Shown one piece after another: positions 12,934-25,445 of a stretch of DNA of 64,000 nt. The stretch covers positions 165,451,498 to 165,515,497 of the forward strand of contig JAPWDM010000001.1 of the NCBI GenBank assembly GCA_035578155.1, in the 5' to 3' direction. The translations under genes were made by a program, and so were the position numbers. This DNA comes from Brachynemurus nebulosus. Taxonomy: Eukaryota > Arthropoda > Insecta > Neuroptera > Myrmeleontidae. Each line of letters opens with the position of its first letter. Position 1 is the stretch's first letter. The notes under the pieces are model-generated. The model searched no databases and was not told where the DNA came from. It saw only the letters and a list, made by a program, of their open reading frames with translations.

Positions 12934-14740
12934 TCAGATACCATATGTATAAAAATCAGAAAGCTTTGAGTATAAACAAGAACAGTTTAGGCAACCTCTG
13001 CTTCGCGAAAAATTTCGATTCGGTCCGTGAAACTTAAAATTAAAAAAAAAAATAGCTACTTTAAACATAAAAATATTTGTATGGAAACTTGAACGCAAAA
13101 ACAAGGGTTTCTTATAATTGAATAACAAAACAGAATGAGACGCAAGAACTGCTCCAAATATTTATACGTCATTAAATCATCCATCAATTTTCAAATTTCA
13201 TCCATCAAAATTTTCGTAACTATAAAAAAGTTAAAATATCTGTCGTATTCAACAACATTGCTACTACTATTTTCAGTAAGAAATAGAAGCTGTTACTTTT
13301 GAAAAGAGATAAAACAGAACCTCTTAAAATTATTCTAACAGTGCCTCCCACAAGTGTGTTTGTGTTACAATACTTAATGAATGTTACAAATGTAGGATTA
13401 ACTCTAAAATCACAATTCACTCTTGTAAAATATTTAAAAAGTGTTATAACATCAACTAAAAATAACAAAAAAAATCAATAAATAAGATAATAACAAGTTA
13501 AATTGTTTAAAGCAATTAACAGTTACAAATTATTAGACTTATAATTGATATTTTTCTGTAGCATTCTACCTTACATTCTTACATAGCTACCTTAAAGTAG
13601 TAGGTAGCACGCGTAAAAAGTGTTACAATCGGAAGCATTAAAAAACAAACAATTATTAGGTGCCTACAAATTGTAAATGAATTATGTATTGTCATCGCAT
13701 GGCGATCGTTTAATTTAAATGCTTGGCATTTAAATCGGTTTGATGATCCAACAACAACTCTCTTTCTATAGAAGGTGTAATAATATACCATTACCTGTAC
13801 ATTGTTATTTGGAGAAAGCGGATAAAATTTATATATCGAATGAGTGCTGATTGTAGTTGTTCGGTTTTTATTTCATTTAATTATATCTTCGACAATATCT
13901 GAACCTACTTATGGACGGTGTGGAAAAGAAGAAAGCCACGACAATGTATAGAAGTTTATATAGAATTATCTATTTTATAGATCACAACGTCGATTATATA
14001 AATAAAAGTAGATAATGAGTTAAAATGAAGGAAAAGTTTTTAAGTGCTAAAATATTTGTATATTTTGAGTAACAACTGTTTTCAATTTAAAGGTAATACA
14101 CACTTGAGGTTTTTTGGTATTTTATAAAATTTTATAGCTCTAGCTCGTATATTATTCCACACCATATTAAACATACGATATGTAAAATTCAATAAAAATG
14201 ATATGACGTTGTCAAATGCAACAAATGAAACAAAATTAAACGCACTTACTTGTCTGACTCTTTTGTTATTTTTACATTAGAGGTAAGTAACTTAAGGTTG
14301 TATTTTTCGTTCCCATTTTTCATCATTTATTGATGATATGAGGTCAGATCATTAATAAATATCAGATGAAATATCTGATGATATCAGATTATTTTTAATT
14401 AGTTTGACCTATATTCTATAACTATTGTAATATCGACTTAACTATATATCTACAGAAAAGTTGGTAGTGTGGACCTCCCGAGTCCACCGCTTACCACTAT
14501 TTCACATCGCTTAAAAGATCACATCCTTTTAAAGCGTTTGAGTTGAAAGTGACTTGTAAATGTGTCATAATTGTTTCCCCCCCAAGTTCCATTACATTTT
14601 ACAGGAATTTTACAGAGACGAGTATGTTCAACAATTCACAATTGCGTCAGTATTGCTCCAAAAGTGTGATATAATAATTGATTTTATCGAAAATGAAAAA
14701 TGTCCTAAGAAAACCATTCAGTCTTAGAAAATTTATTGTA
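12934..14740. other. AT-rich stretch, nothing recognised
   Basis: Several 60-82 codon frames occur (12934-13128, 13220-13481, 13579-13791). They overlap on both strands, have AT-driven composition and match no known domain. Confidence 0.5.
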
Positions 14741-14853
14741 CACGGAGAGAAAATTCCTATAAAAATTACTGTGCTCATACTACAATCGACGTGTAACAGG
14801 CGAACATATCCAATTTTTGTACGGTAAAATTATAAAAATTACAGTAATATAAC
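14741..14853 (+). repeat. Dispersed repeat with CACGGAGAGAAAA end, copy 1
   Basis: It starts CACGGAGAGAAAATTC and continues through ACTACAATCGACGTG. About 110 bp recurs inverted at 35278-35386. It looks like one terminus of a DNA transposon family, but no partner terminus was found. Confidence 0.7.
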
Positions 14854-15104
14854 TATAATTTTTATATTACCGATGTGCTCGTGAACATTATCAAGTATAG
14901 TGAACTTTTGTTCATATTTAAACATACGTTAACAATAAGTATACCATTCATTTTTAATGTTCAGCTAAATTGAAACATTTGACGCACTATTAACTTTGGT
15001 ATATACGACCAAATCTCTATATTTAATTAAAAATCATCGATAATATTAAAATTAAAATAACTAGGTACTTCTCGCATTCAAGAGAATGGAATGGCTTTCA
15101 AACA

Positions 15105-15175
15105 GAGGATCGATCGCCTAGTGGAAAGACGCTTGATTGGTTATCACGAGATCCTGAATCGGTGTCCCAACCGAT
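15105..15175 (+). repeat. Degenerate tRNA-like (SINE-type) segment
   Basis: TCGCCTAGTGG at 15114-15124 resembles a Pol III A box, and AATCGGTGTCC about 35 bp on resembles a worn B box. It does not fold as an intact tRNA. It could be a decayed tRNA pseudogene or SINE head. Confidence 0.4.
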
Positions 15176-15864
15176 TCATATTATTTACTGTACAGATGAT
15201 TTCACGCTCTTATATAAAATATTAAATAGTTAAATATAAAAATATCAATTTATTCAATTCTGTTCTTAAACTGTGTATTATCTTAAAGGAAACGGAAAAT
15301 CGAAAACACTTCACAATCAATAAACTTTCAAATATACATAACTTGATCCAGAAAAGACTGAAAATTTATCTGAAGTTATTACATAAGCCATCAACAAAAT
15401 AATTCGCACAACACGCAACTTTCAATTGAATAGATTATTCTATAATGATTGTTTTAACCTTGCTAGATAGAAGAGACTTGTAAAATAATTATATTAATTA
15501 CCGCTAATAACAAAACCAAAAATTCTTACGTCAATTTTTTCAAAGCGTATAGGTACTGAACTAGTATAAATTACAAACATTTTATAATAAAGTATCGTCA
15601 ACGGAAAGTAAGAAATAGATCAAAAGGTAAACTTGTAGGCTGTCTAGAAGAAAAACAGTATTTTTTTATTAATAACAATGATAAAATAAGGCAAGCTTAT
15701 ATTTTTTTGTTTTGTCGAGTTGCAATAAAAAAATATTAACATAAATTATTATTAAGAAGGGAAATAGTAATTAAGTTAATTATAAGCTATTAATAATTTG
15801 TAACTATAAATACGAGTACTAACAATAAGTTCAAGTTATGTTGTTATAGAAATATTTTTACCAA

Positions 15865-16041
15865 ATGAAAATGATTTCGTGCGATAGGTATGCACGTAAG
15901 ACAGAACAGCAGACAAGCTTGTAATATACCTATCTCTTACAAGATCTACTACCTAATATATTGAAAAAGGATAATAAAAATTATAATAACTTTGATAAAT
16001 GACAAAATTTCATTTTTACATTCCAACTATATGAATCATTT
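15865..16041 (-). repeat. Dispersed repeat, copy 2 of 2
   Basis: Inverted relative to 8167-8340, with roughly 80% identity by eye. Its flanks are unrelated to those of copy 1, so this is dispersal rather than segmental duplication. Confidence 0.75.
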
Positions 16042-17889
16042 GCATCTTGGATAAATGCGATTATAATAAAAGACATGAATGTATGAGTGTGTTTCCGGAT
16101 AAATCGTCTACAATTTACTGTTTAATTTTATATTATTAATCTTCCAATCTAAAGTCCTGTAAAATTTTGTTTTATTTTTAGTTATAAAATTCATGTACTA
16201 AGGTAAAATACCTAGTGATTGAACAATTTCGTAAAATTTGTATTATTGAAAATTTTTTTCTATAAATAAATGATGATGGTGTCTGAACATTATTTAATAC
16301 TTTTGCAAATCATAGCTACAGTTTTTATTAACTTTAAATTAGTAAATAACGTTGTAGTCTGAAAGACTGAATGCTACGCCATTTTTCATAAATAGGTATA
16401 ATGCTCAGAGACATAAAAATGGAAAATAATACATTGTATAAATGTTTGGACGAAAAACTTATGTTCTTAGGTATGATAGCTCACTTCTGAATATAATCTA
16501 TTGTTTATTAGCCAAATATATCAATTTTACAAGCCGGCTTTCAAATAATTAACTATAAATCATTGTTTATAATACCACTAAAGGGTTTATTTATGGATCA
16601 CAACTTTTTACATCAATTGAATGACGTTGTATGTAAAAATATGCTAAATATTTATCCGCTGTATTTGTATTACATAAAAATTATTATGTCTATAAAACCC
16701 CCGCTGATAACTAGGTATTTATTATAAAATTTTTCGAAATTTTGCCTCTGGTATCTCCCAAGTCTTCCCACCCACTTGAGGAAGTATGCTACGACTCTTA
16801 TTTTGCTGCAAAATTTAAAAAATGATTCACTGCTGATGATTTATGCCTGATTCGCCTGACCAATTAAAATTTCCCGATTCGCCTGACGATTTAAATTGTG
16901 GTATCGTTTCGCCTGACCATAAATTGGACGATGGCTGCCTTTTTTTATCATAATGTTAAAATAACACCATAAGAGATTTTAAGGAAAATTCAAAGAAAAT
17001 ATAGTAACTTTCTTTCCTACTTTTTCCAGACTTAGGACTAGCAGTAATTTTTGATAGATGTAAAAACTACTGGTGTAATTAAAAATTTATTCGCTTTACG
17101 TTTCGTCAATTTAAAAAAAAAAAAAAAAAATTAAAATAATATATGTACTTACCTATACATATATACATATTAACATTAATTAGAACTAATAAAATTAATT
17201 TATCTTAAGCTTAACAGTTTAAGCTATTTTTTTTAAACATCTTCCTATGTACTGGTATTTCATTATTTAAGTATAGCTTTCTTGAATTTGTCTTATTCTT
17301 TTATTTACCTATAAAGTAGATCAGACGAATCACAACTATTTATTTCTGTCCAACATGTGGCCAGGCAAAACGCAACCAAAGCGTAGCAAATTTTAATTTC
17401 AGACGAAACGAGAACAGGCGAAACAGGAATATACCCTTCTGATAAAAAAGAGGTAAAGGTTTTTGAAAAGAAACGCAAAACAATCAAAATTCTCCTGTGA
17501 CATAAAAAATAACTGGAACCTTTGTCATATCTTTCGTCTAATTGTAAGTTTAATCAATTTTTATTAGCTAATTCTGGAGGAATTTTTCGATTTAAAAAAA
17601 AAAAAAAAGTTAAAAATGGCGATAACTTTCAAACCACTAACCAAAGTGTATCAAAACTTTTCCCCTTTTAATGCCGCATATGTAGAATTATTTTGAACTT
17701 GATTTAGTTTCTCTAGCCCCAGCAGATTTAAAAATATTCATTAATTTAAACATCAACTTACGTACATATGTAAGTACGTACAAAATGTTCGAGCAAGTAG
17801 TCCAGGTTCAAAAAATTTCTATTCGGATGTTGTTTTCTGGATTTCTTTGGCCCAAAAACGTTAAGATCCGATCTCTTGGCACGAAAACC
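16042..17889. other. AT-rich stretch with a short tandem motif
   Basis: GATTCGCCTGACCAATT-like units occur three times between about 16850 and 16927. Otherwise no gene or element was recognised. Confidence 0.5.
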
Positions 17890-18150
17890 GCATATCGCGC
17901 GTACTCTTTCTCAACCTCGTATCTGAAAAGTCCCAATTTTTGGAGACACAAAAAAAACGTATTTAAATCTGTGTTTTAATCATTATGAACTTAAGATTTA
18001 TGCTAATTACACCCCTTGATGTTGGCTACCTACATATATAAAATATATATAGATAAGTATATGTATAAATACAATATTTAATGTTTTTTGTGTGTCCTAA
18101 AACATACAGTTTTTGATATACGAGGTTGAGAAACAGTACGCGCGATATAC
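17890..18150. mobile_element. MITE, TIR ATATCGCGCGTACT
   Basis: ATATCGCGCGTACTCTTTC then TCAACCTCGTAT at the left is inverted at 18112-18150 with few changes (about 38 bp). No ORF of interest. Confidence 0.7.
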
Positions 18151-18341
18151 TTAAATTAATCTGATTATTACAAATATTCATTTATATAAATGTTTAACAG
18201 TTAAATGATAAGTATAAGAAAAGTATAATAAATGATCATAAGCTTATTTAAAAATTTCCCGAATGATATTAAACATTGAATAAGAAAAATATTTGGACAC
18301 ATAATATTAAAATCTTTTATGTTTTAAGTAAAAAAAATTCG

Positions 18342-18369
18342 TTAAGTGCGTGTTTTTGACACGCACTAA
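18342..18369. other. Short perfect hairpin
   Basis: AGTGCGTGT pairs with ACACGCACT around a short T-rich loop. Function unknown. Confidence 0.5.
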
Positions 18370-18914
18370 GTAATGTCACCTCAGTGAAAGTGTTAATTTA
18401 TGATTTTTTGTTAACTCTATAGTTGTTAACTCTACAGCCCTCTTGCGTTTATTTAATATGGATGTACAACTCTATAATTATTCAATATGGATATACAACT
18501 CTATAATAATGTTTTCCCCACTATGATCACACAACGATATTAATATGTCATCCTTCGATGACATAATAAAAAGAAAAAAATTTTTTTAATTTTTTTTGTT
18601 GTACATAATAAATAGAAGAAAAATATCTCCATAGATATTTTGTATAGGTATACATGTGTACAGTTAGTCACCAAAAATGGTGAAATACTAAATTTCTTAA
18701 ACATTTTTCAACTAGTTGTCTGATTTACTCATTCAACTATACACCTGTACCTATATTATACATACCACATATTATTTAATATTGAATTAAACTACTATTT
18801 TTAACACAAATATAAAATTGCAGATATAAGGATTCATAAATTAAATTATACATTATGACATCAATGCCTTAATTAAAGAAGAAGGTTACAATAATTAGAA
18901 CGATCAATATTGTA

Positions 18915-18986
18915 TCCGGTATGGTCTAGTGGCTAGGATACCTGGCTTTCACCCAGGAGGCTCGGGTTCGATTCCCGGTACCGGAA
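18915..18986 (+). tRNA. tRNA-Glu (anticodon TTC)
   Basis: The 72-nt sequence folds as a full tRNA. The 7-bp acceptor stem TCCGGTA/TACCGGA is followed by the discriminator base A. The D arm contains TGGTCTAGTGG (A box). The anticodon stem CCTGG/CCAGG encloses CTTTCAC with anticodon TTC. The T arm contains GGTTCGATTCC (B box). It closely resembles known insect tRNA-Glu genes. There is no intron and the CCA tail is not encoded, as expected for a eukaryotic nuclear gene. Transcription by Pol III would start just upstream and stop at the following T run. It decodes GAA/GAG. It stands alone, with no other tRNA gene in the window. Confidence 0.96.
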
Positions 18987-18991
18987 TACAA

Positions 18992-18996
18992 TTTTT
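18992..18996 (+). terminator. Pol III T-run terminator of tRNA-Glu
   Basis: TTTTT starts 6 bases after the mature 3' end, and a second T-run lies at 19002-19007. Confidence 0.85.
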
Positions 18997-19413
18997 GGGG
19001 ATTTTTTATTTTAAATTTTTATGTCGTCTTTTTTTATTGAATTATGTAACAAATACATAAATAAAGGCTACAGTGCAAAAAGACTGAAATTTATAATAAT
19101 ATACCTAATACATATGCGTGCATATATTTAAATGCATAAAAAATGCAATAAAATTGTTATATGTATATCTATTTGTACTTATTTATGACATAAATGTAAT
19201 CAACATTAGGTTAGTAGGTTAAACTGCCTACACATCTGATAAATTGTTTGTAATTTTCTCTAATAAAACCCACTACCATTGATACTTCTTCATTCATTTA
19301 TTATTTTATTATTTATTACGATAAAAACAATAATAAAAAATAATTTTCTTTTTAAATAATTATTCACAATTTTATGCATAATCACACATCATATTAATCT
19401 ATATTCTATACTA
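18997..19413. other. AT-rich stretch, nothing recognised
   Basis: No gene or repeat was identified. Confidence 0.5.
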
Positions 19414-19862
19414 GCCGTACCCGTGACGTTCACGCGAAACGTTGAGTAGTATCTTTTTCCAATTTGTAGTTTCTTGCAACACCAAATGCATTAAATTGTC
19501 TCCAAATTGACAATTGTGTATTTATTGTATTTTTCGGTACACAATTAGCAACATTTTTTTTTATTTAAAATTCAGAAAAATTTCCAAACTACAAAATTTA
19601 TTTACAATTTTTGTTACTATAGTTATGAAATTTTTTACGAAATATGTAAATTAGTGTAATGTGTGTAGATGCTCAAAATAGTTTTTCCATTTTCCCGTGG
19701 GAATGAGACATTTTCCCGGAATAAAAAGTATCTTAGATGTTGACCCAGGTAATAAGTTATCATCACACCAAATTTCATTAAAATCCGTGCAGTAGTTTTT
19801 ACGTGATGCGTGAACAGACAGACAGACAGAGACAGATTTACCGTTTTATTATATGTATAGAT
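19414..19862 (+). repeat. Old LINE- or SINE-like repeat with GACAGACAGAC tail
   Basis: It begins CTAGCCGTACCCGTGACG and ends with CACCAAATTTCATTAAAA, CAGACAGACAGACAGAG and TATATGTATAGAT. This layout (tagccg.. head, caaatttcat, cagacagac, ata-rich end) is common in insect retrotransposon-derived repeats. The minus-strand 138-codon frame across it (19635-20051) has no recognised domain. Confidence 0.5.
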
Positions 19863-20299
19863 GAATAAATTTTCAATATTTACTATAAATTTATCTTTTT
19901 TACTGATCTTTAGATCGATTTTAAGATTCAAAGATGGTATTTTCTGAAATTTCCTCAAGACACTATAATTTTGTAATCTTGATATGATGATGTAGTCTCT
20001 GTGAATCTCATTAATATTAACATTTAGTTTATGATCTTTACTAGAAGTCAAGAAAAAACTAACTAATCGTGGGAGGTTGTAATATTGTATTTAAATGTCA
20101 TAATTTAAAAAAAATTCCAATGTAATCATCAAAATATTTGAATTGTAATTAAAATTTATTTTAATATAGGTACAAACAATAATAGGCTTACAATAAGACA
20201 ATAAATAGAGACTCTAGCACAAGCCCAGTGTGTCTCTGTCACGGTACAATCGTTAGCCGTTAAAAAATTATGAAAAATTTTATTCATTTATTTATATAT
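19863..20299. other. AT-rich stretch, nothing recognised
   Basis: No gene or element was identified. Confidence 0.5.
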
Positions 20300-21776
20300 G
20301 GGTAGTTCTCCACACGAAAGAAGAAAATGGTCTTAATTCCGGCCCGATATTTTTTTTATGCGTAAGCTTTGGCAAGTAGTTTTATTTCAAGTTGATGACA
20401 TTTTTCACACTGTTTCAAAGTGGCCAGTCAAAATATTAAAAATTATAAATTTTATGGCCATTATAAAAAGAGACATCCAGGAAAGTGAAAAAATGAGTAA
20501 AAAACTAAAATTAACAAAAGAGAATCTCTTATATTCATTTTTTTTATTAAGCACAATTTATTAAACTATTAAACAATTTATTAATTTTTATTATTAAACA
20601 ATTTTTATTATTTTTATTATTAAATTTTTAATTATTAAACAATTTATCATTTGTTTAATAGATATTATATATTATATTAGTAGTATATATATTAGTAGTT
20701 ATATAGTGTATTGTAAATATTAAAAAAAAAATTTTTAAAAATATTTAAAAAAAAATTTAAAAAAAAAAAACTAAATAAATAAAAAAAAATTGGGAATTTA
20801 TTATTTATTAAAAAATATTCGAAGTCATTTACTACAGTTTAATACATATAATATATTATATTAGTAGTATATAATATGTATCAGTAGTTATATTAATTAT
20901 ATAGTATATAGGTATTATACAAAAAAAAAAAAAAAATGGGAATTTATTTTTTATTAAAAAATATACGGTCATTTATTACAGTATTCTAATGACATTTACC
21001 TAATTTATTTACATTATTTAAGTTAAATCCCCGTTTTCGGAGCTGTCAGGAGACTGAAAATTCTTCAATATTCTTTAAAAATCGGCTAAATAACGTTTTA
21101 TAAAAAAAAGACAGGTCCGCTATTCAAATACAGCATATTTACAACTCATACAACTGAAAAATTTCTTATATCCACAGTATTTTTCACGAAAATACTGACC
21201 AGGATACTGAGAAATTGACTGGACCGAGTACGATCTCACTTACAATGTTAACTGAATTAATTGATACAACCCCAAATTAAATAGAACATGTACTTTATTT
21301 TATTTATTATATTTGAGTTAATTACTGACAAACGATGATTTAATCGGAATATAATATTTTTTATATTTTTTAAGTGTTTTGGTTTGATAGGAGAATGATG
21401 CAAAGTTCGGGAGACAAAATTCAATAGAATATTTCTTAAAGAAAATATAAAAAAATTCAAAAATTATTTATACAATAAAAAAGTACCAATATTATAGATT
21501 ACTACTGCAGTGTAAATTTTTTTTAAACATTTAGAAAAAATAATTATTCAGTCTGCTATGTTTTACTTTGGAGAGGAGACATACCAGGAGACTGAGAATT
21601 TTACATTTTAAGTGTCATTTTTTATAAAAAATATATTTCGAAACCGAGTTATTTTGAGTGACCAGTTAGATGCAGTAATGGTTTACCGTTTCCATCTAGA
21701 AAAAATGTATTTTTCAAAATATTAATATATAAAATGCGTTGGGCCGTCCAAAATTCCATAGTTTGAAGAACTACCC
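20300..21776. mobile_element. 1.5-kb element, TIR GGGTAGTTCTYCAMAC
   Basis: GGGTAGTTCTCCACAC at 20300 is inverted at 21761-21776, with ATATAT on both outer flanks. A second weaker match (AAATGGTCTTAATTCCGG against the inverse of CCGTCCAAAATTCCAT) follows. The interior is very AT-rich and contains several GGAGACTGA-like words (near 21048, 21203, 21590). No transposase was recognised; the short frames inside are probably chance. Confidence 0.65.
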
Positions 21777-24666
21777 ATATATTTCATTATTTATATATTT
21801 CATCTAAAAATGCAACAAACAATGTATTTGACTAAAAGTTGTCTAATAAAGTAATTACCTCGGATTTTATTCCAAAATATTATTATCATAAATTCATACC
21901 ATAATAGTCATAGGAAGCGAACATTTTCGGACAAGTCAGGACCGTACTTACTACAAAAAAATTATACAACTAAATTTTGAACGCAACTGAACTGAATGCA
22001 GGCTGATATTTTTTCAAATCAATAAAATAATTTAACTTCTTAAAAGTTTTGTGACCACTGATAACACCCTCTCAAAATGTCATTCCTTATATTTCTTGTC
22101 TTTCTGTAACTTAATATATATGTATATCTATTTGACTGTTTGTATCAAAATAAGTTTTCAATATTTTTTATTTTTGAGTACAAATAACGGTTTTAACTTT
22201 ATCTTTTTCACGCGTGGTAACAATTTTAATAATTTTATACTTATTATTAACGTTGTAGACATGAAAACTCTTACATGTTATGTATTTAACAATAAATTTA
22301 CGGTAAATACTTGTAATAAAGAACGTTATCTTGCGTGATGAACGTCCAATTTATATTTAGATATGTAGTTACATTCACGATGTTAAGATCTACCTATATC
22401 AGGATTTTAGGTTATTATACGATATACGATAGATAAACGTTTGTTAAACCCGAGGTTTTCTAATAAAAATTATCGTCTTCAATAACAGTTTTCGATATAT
22501 TAATGATTATAACAATTATTATGCTACTTTTATTCAATTAACTGTGTGACATGTTTCGATTCATATATCATAATGAAGACAATAACTAAACACTATTAGT
22601 ATTACGTTCTATCAATAGAAACTATTATTTCGCTCTGTAATACTTACTAAAATAATCCCGCCAAATCACAAGTCCGGCATTCTTCCAATTGCAAAAAACA
22701 CTACGCACCACAAATAGTAATAAATTGAATACGTTTAAAAATTTAGGGAAAAATATTATTCAAAATCTACTCGAGGGTGCTCTCCTCTGTATAGCTGATA
22801 CAGAGGCACACACCGAATTCAAATTCTCTTAGAGGAATACCCTATGGATATTAGAAGAAAGTGGAAACATTACGGATAATACAAACTTACTATATAAGAA
22901 TAGTTTTGAAAATTAAAATACTAACTTGCTCAAAAAATGTCACACAAATGAAAATTTCCGTAAAACCTAAATAACTAGCAAATTTTTTGAACGGTTTAGG
23001 TATCGTTTGAATTAATTTAGCAGCTTGCAATTTTTTTTAAAAACATGGTTTCAAACAGTGATTTTAAGACCGACGAACCAACAACCAATCGAAAGTTATT
23101 ACTACTATTTATAACTTATTACTTCTATTAGGTTATAATTTTCCTTTTTAAATTTTCGTGGTCTTTCCTCAGTCGACTAAAACCATTACACTGTATGTCC
23201 TGCATTAATTTTACAAAAACTTGGCAGCTTTATGATCATTCAAAAAACATTTGTTATTAGTTATTACTAAACAGCATACGGCCCATTTCAGAATACAATA
23301 ATAAAAATATATGGATTAAATCTTCAATATTTAATATATAAATATTTCATAGGCTCTTATAGCTATAAATATGAGATAAAAATTCAAACTGATATTCAGT
23401 GTGTTCATATTCATATCACGTATTTCTTCACTATACATTACAGAACAGATAGCAGAAAATATTTTCAGTAACAAAACTTTTATACAACTAGTATTAAATT
23501 ACAACTCTTATCGAAGAATTTATTAATTAATAAATACCATATACATATAAATTATTCACATATTTTTATAATATTAAATTACGAAACTTCTAATTTATAA
23601 TAGTGACAAAAGTCTTAACCCTTCTAAACAAACCATATGGAAAAATTTTTTTGTCTCAAAATTTCGGACTTTTACTGCCAGTGATAAGTACAATAGGTAA
23701 GGTTACAAAAAAGAAAAAGAAAAAAAATCAATAATCCCAACATCAAAAAAGTGAACCCTAGGAATTTACAAAATATAAATTATAGGTACTAATCTATGTT
23801 GACAAAATTGAACATTATTTAGAATTATACCATATTTCGAAAAATCTGTCACAGATGGCGGCACCTGTAGACTACATACACATCACAGCATTTTGAGCCG
23901 CCATATTGCAGGGCGAGTTAACTCGTCTTAATCATTTAAAGCGTTAAATAAATTATGTAAAAAAAAAACTGTCTGCTGAGTTACTGGCGGCATATTATGA
24001 AGTTTAAACTCATCAATCAATATAAAGTTCACGTCTCAAATTACTATTACAAGTATTCATCAAATGGAAAGTTGAAAAAAAAACACACCTTTCAAATAAA
24101 ACTTTTTTATTTTTATATACTCGCATTATTCTCAGCAATAAAGACATTTAATATTGTATTATATAACAAGAACGAAGTATAATGATTAAATCACGAAAGA
24201 GAATATTTTTCTATAGGTACGCGTCGTAAAATAATAATATAATAACCGTTAATTCGAATCGATCAAACAGTAATTATTTTATGAAAAAGAAAATTTCTTT
24301 ATTCCCACGTTTAAAATAACTTTTAAAATTAAAAAAAATTAAGATAAATGTATAGGATGTATAGGATTATAATAAAGGGCTCATGATTAGAATGCTCACA
24401 TCCTAAATAAACTGTAAATTTTTGAATGAATTATAATTCTTTTGGTATGTTGCGTACTTTCCATAAAAGAAAAACGTGACGAATTGTACGAACGTGACAA
24501 AACACGTATCAATTTTTTTGTCCAAAACCAATATCTACTTGAGTGTAATTATTCAGAAATTATTATCTATCTAAATGTTTGTGTGTGGGTTAAAAATTCA
24601 TTCAAAAAAATTGGGAGTTTACTTATGATATGATCATTCTTACTCTAAACAAGCTATAGGATGCAG
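21777..24666. other. AT-rich stretch, no gene recognised
   Basis: The only clear structure is a short hairpin, CCTCTGTAT/ATACAGAGG, near 22784-22806. Frames at 22051-22338, 23997-24182 and 24442-24633 have AT-driven composition and no domain. Confidence 0.5.
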
Positions 24667-25049
24667 TTAACCTGCCCGGTGCCAACCCGGCATCTCACTT
24701 TCGAAAATTTAAAAATAAATAAGGGATATAGTTCATTTGTTTCAATATCTCAAAAAAAACAACGACGTCCTTTCTATGCCTAAAATTTCGAATGTCGTAT
24801 ATCTCCAAACTTTTTGAAGTACAAACGAAAAAAAAAGGTACAAACGAGTACAATCGAATTTCTGTTGACTGGCACTAATAAAATTGAAATATATGTAAGT
24901 TGCGGGCCGACCATTTTTCAAATTGTTTCTAGCCATATTTATCCTTCGAGGTGCAAACAAAACAAAGAGCGATAGAAACAGGTAGAAACGAACTACAAAC
25001 TAGCTGTATTATTTATTTTTAAATTTTTGAAAATCGGGTACCAGATTAA
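24667..25049. mobile_element. TTAA-flanked MITE-like element
   Basis: TTAA occurs at 24667-24670 and 25046-25049. The inner arms share CTG..CCCG and then AAAATTTAAAAATAAATA in inverted orientation, with gaps. TTAA targets suggest a piggyBac-type integration. The arms are diverged, so the call is moderate. Confidence 0.45.
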
Positions 25050-25194
25050 CAGCATCGTCCAACCAGATAAATTGCAAAATGAGATAATAAATGTATGATA
25101 CTTCCACTCATATAAATCAGGTGGATAATAAAACTGGTCTTGAACAACAAAAATTGAATAAGTATTGTATTTTATAGTTCCATCATTTTTAGCG

Positions 25195-25290
25195 AATTTC
25201 CAGAATGGAATTCAGCTATTACAGCCACTGTCATGACGCGACTTGAGCCCGGGACCATGACAGAAATTTATTTTGAGGTCCCTAGAAACC
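25195..25290 (+). repeat. Fragment of the GATGCTGCGACA repeat family (5' portion)
   Basis: CAGCTATTACAGCCACTG followed by CGCGACTT is shared with 51906-51934, where it precedes the rest of the repeat. Confidence 0.55.
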
Positions 25291-25308
25291 GAAAATAATA
25301 TTAAAATT

Positions 25309-25311
<3 letters not shown>

Positions 25312-25384
<73 letters not shown>

Positions 25385-25400
25385 TATACATATACATATA
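25312..25400. repeat. (TA)n microsatellite with ACAT variants
   Basis: TA run with a few TACA steps at its right end, leading directly into CAGGGTGTAAAGTAAATAAG. Read on the minus strand it gives a 136-residue frame with a Tyr-Ile tail (25301-25711), which I do not regard as a gene. Confidence 0.9.
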
Positions 25401-25445
25401 CAGGGTGTAAAGTAAATAAGTTTCATCCTTTTGAGAGATGGTTTA
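25401..25445 (+). repeat. Dispersed end sequence, inverted at 29130-29168
   Basis: CAGGGTGTAAAGTAAATAAG then TTTCAT recurs inverted 3.7 kb away. In both places it abuts a (TA)n tract, so it marks the edge of one repeat family. Confidence 0.65.

Noticed and set aside
16849..16927. Three GATTCGCCTGAC units considered as a CRISPR-like array
   Set aside because: Eukaryotic context, too few units, unequal and diverged spacing.
19635..20051. 138-codon minus-strand frame
   Set aside because: It runs through the GACAGACAGAC repeat tail, is Lys/Ile/Asn-rich from AT content and shows no family motif.
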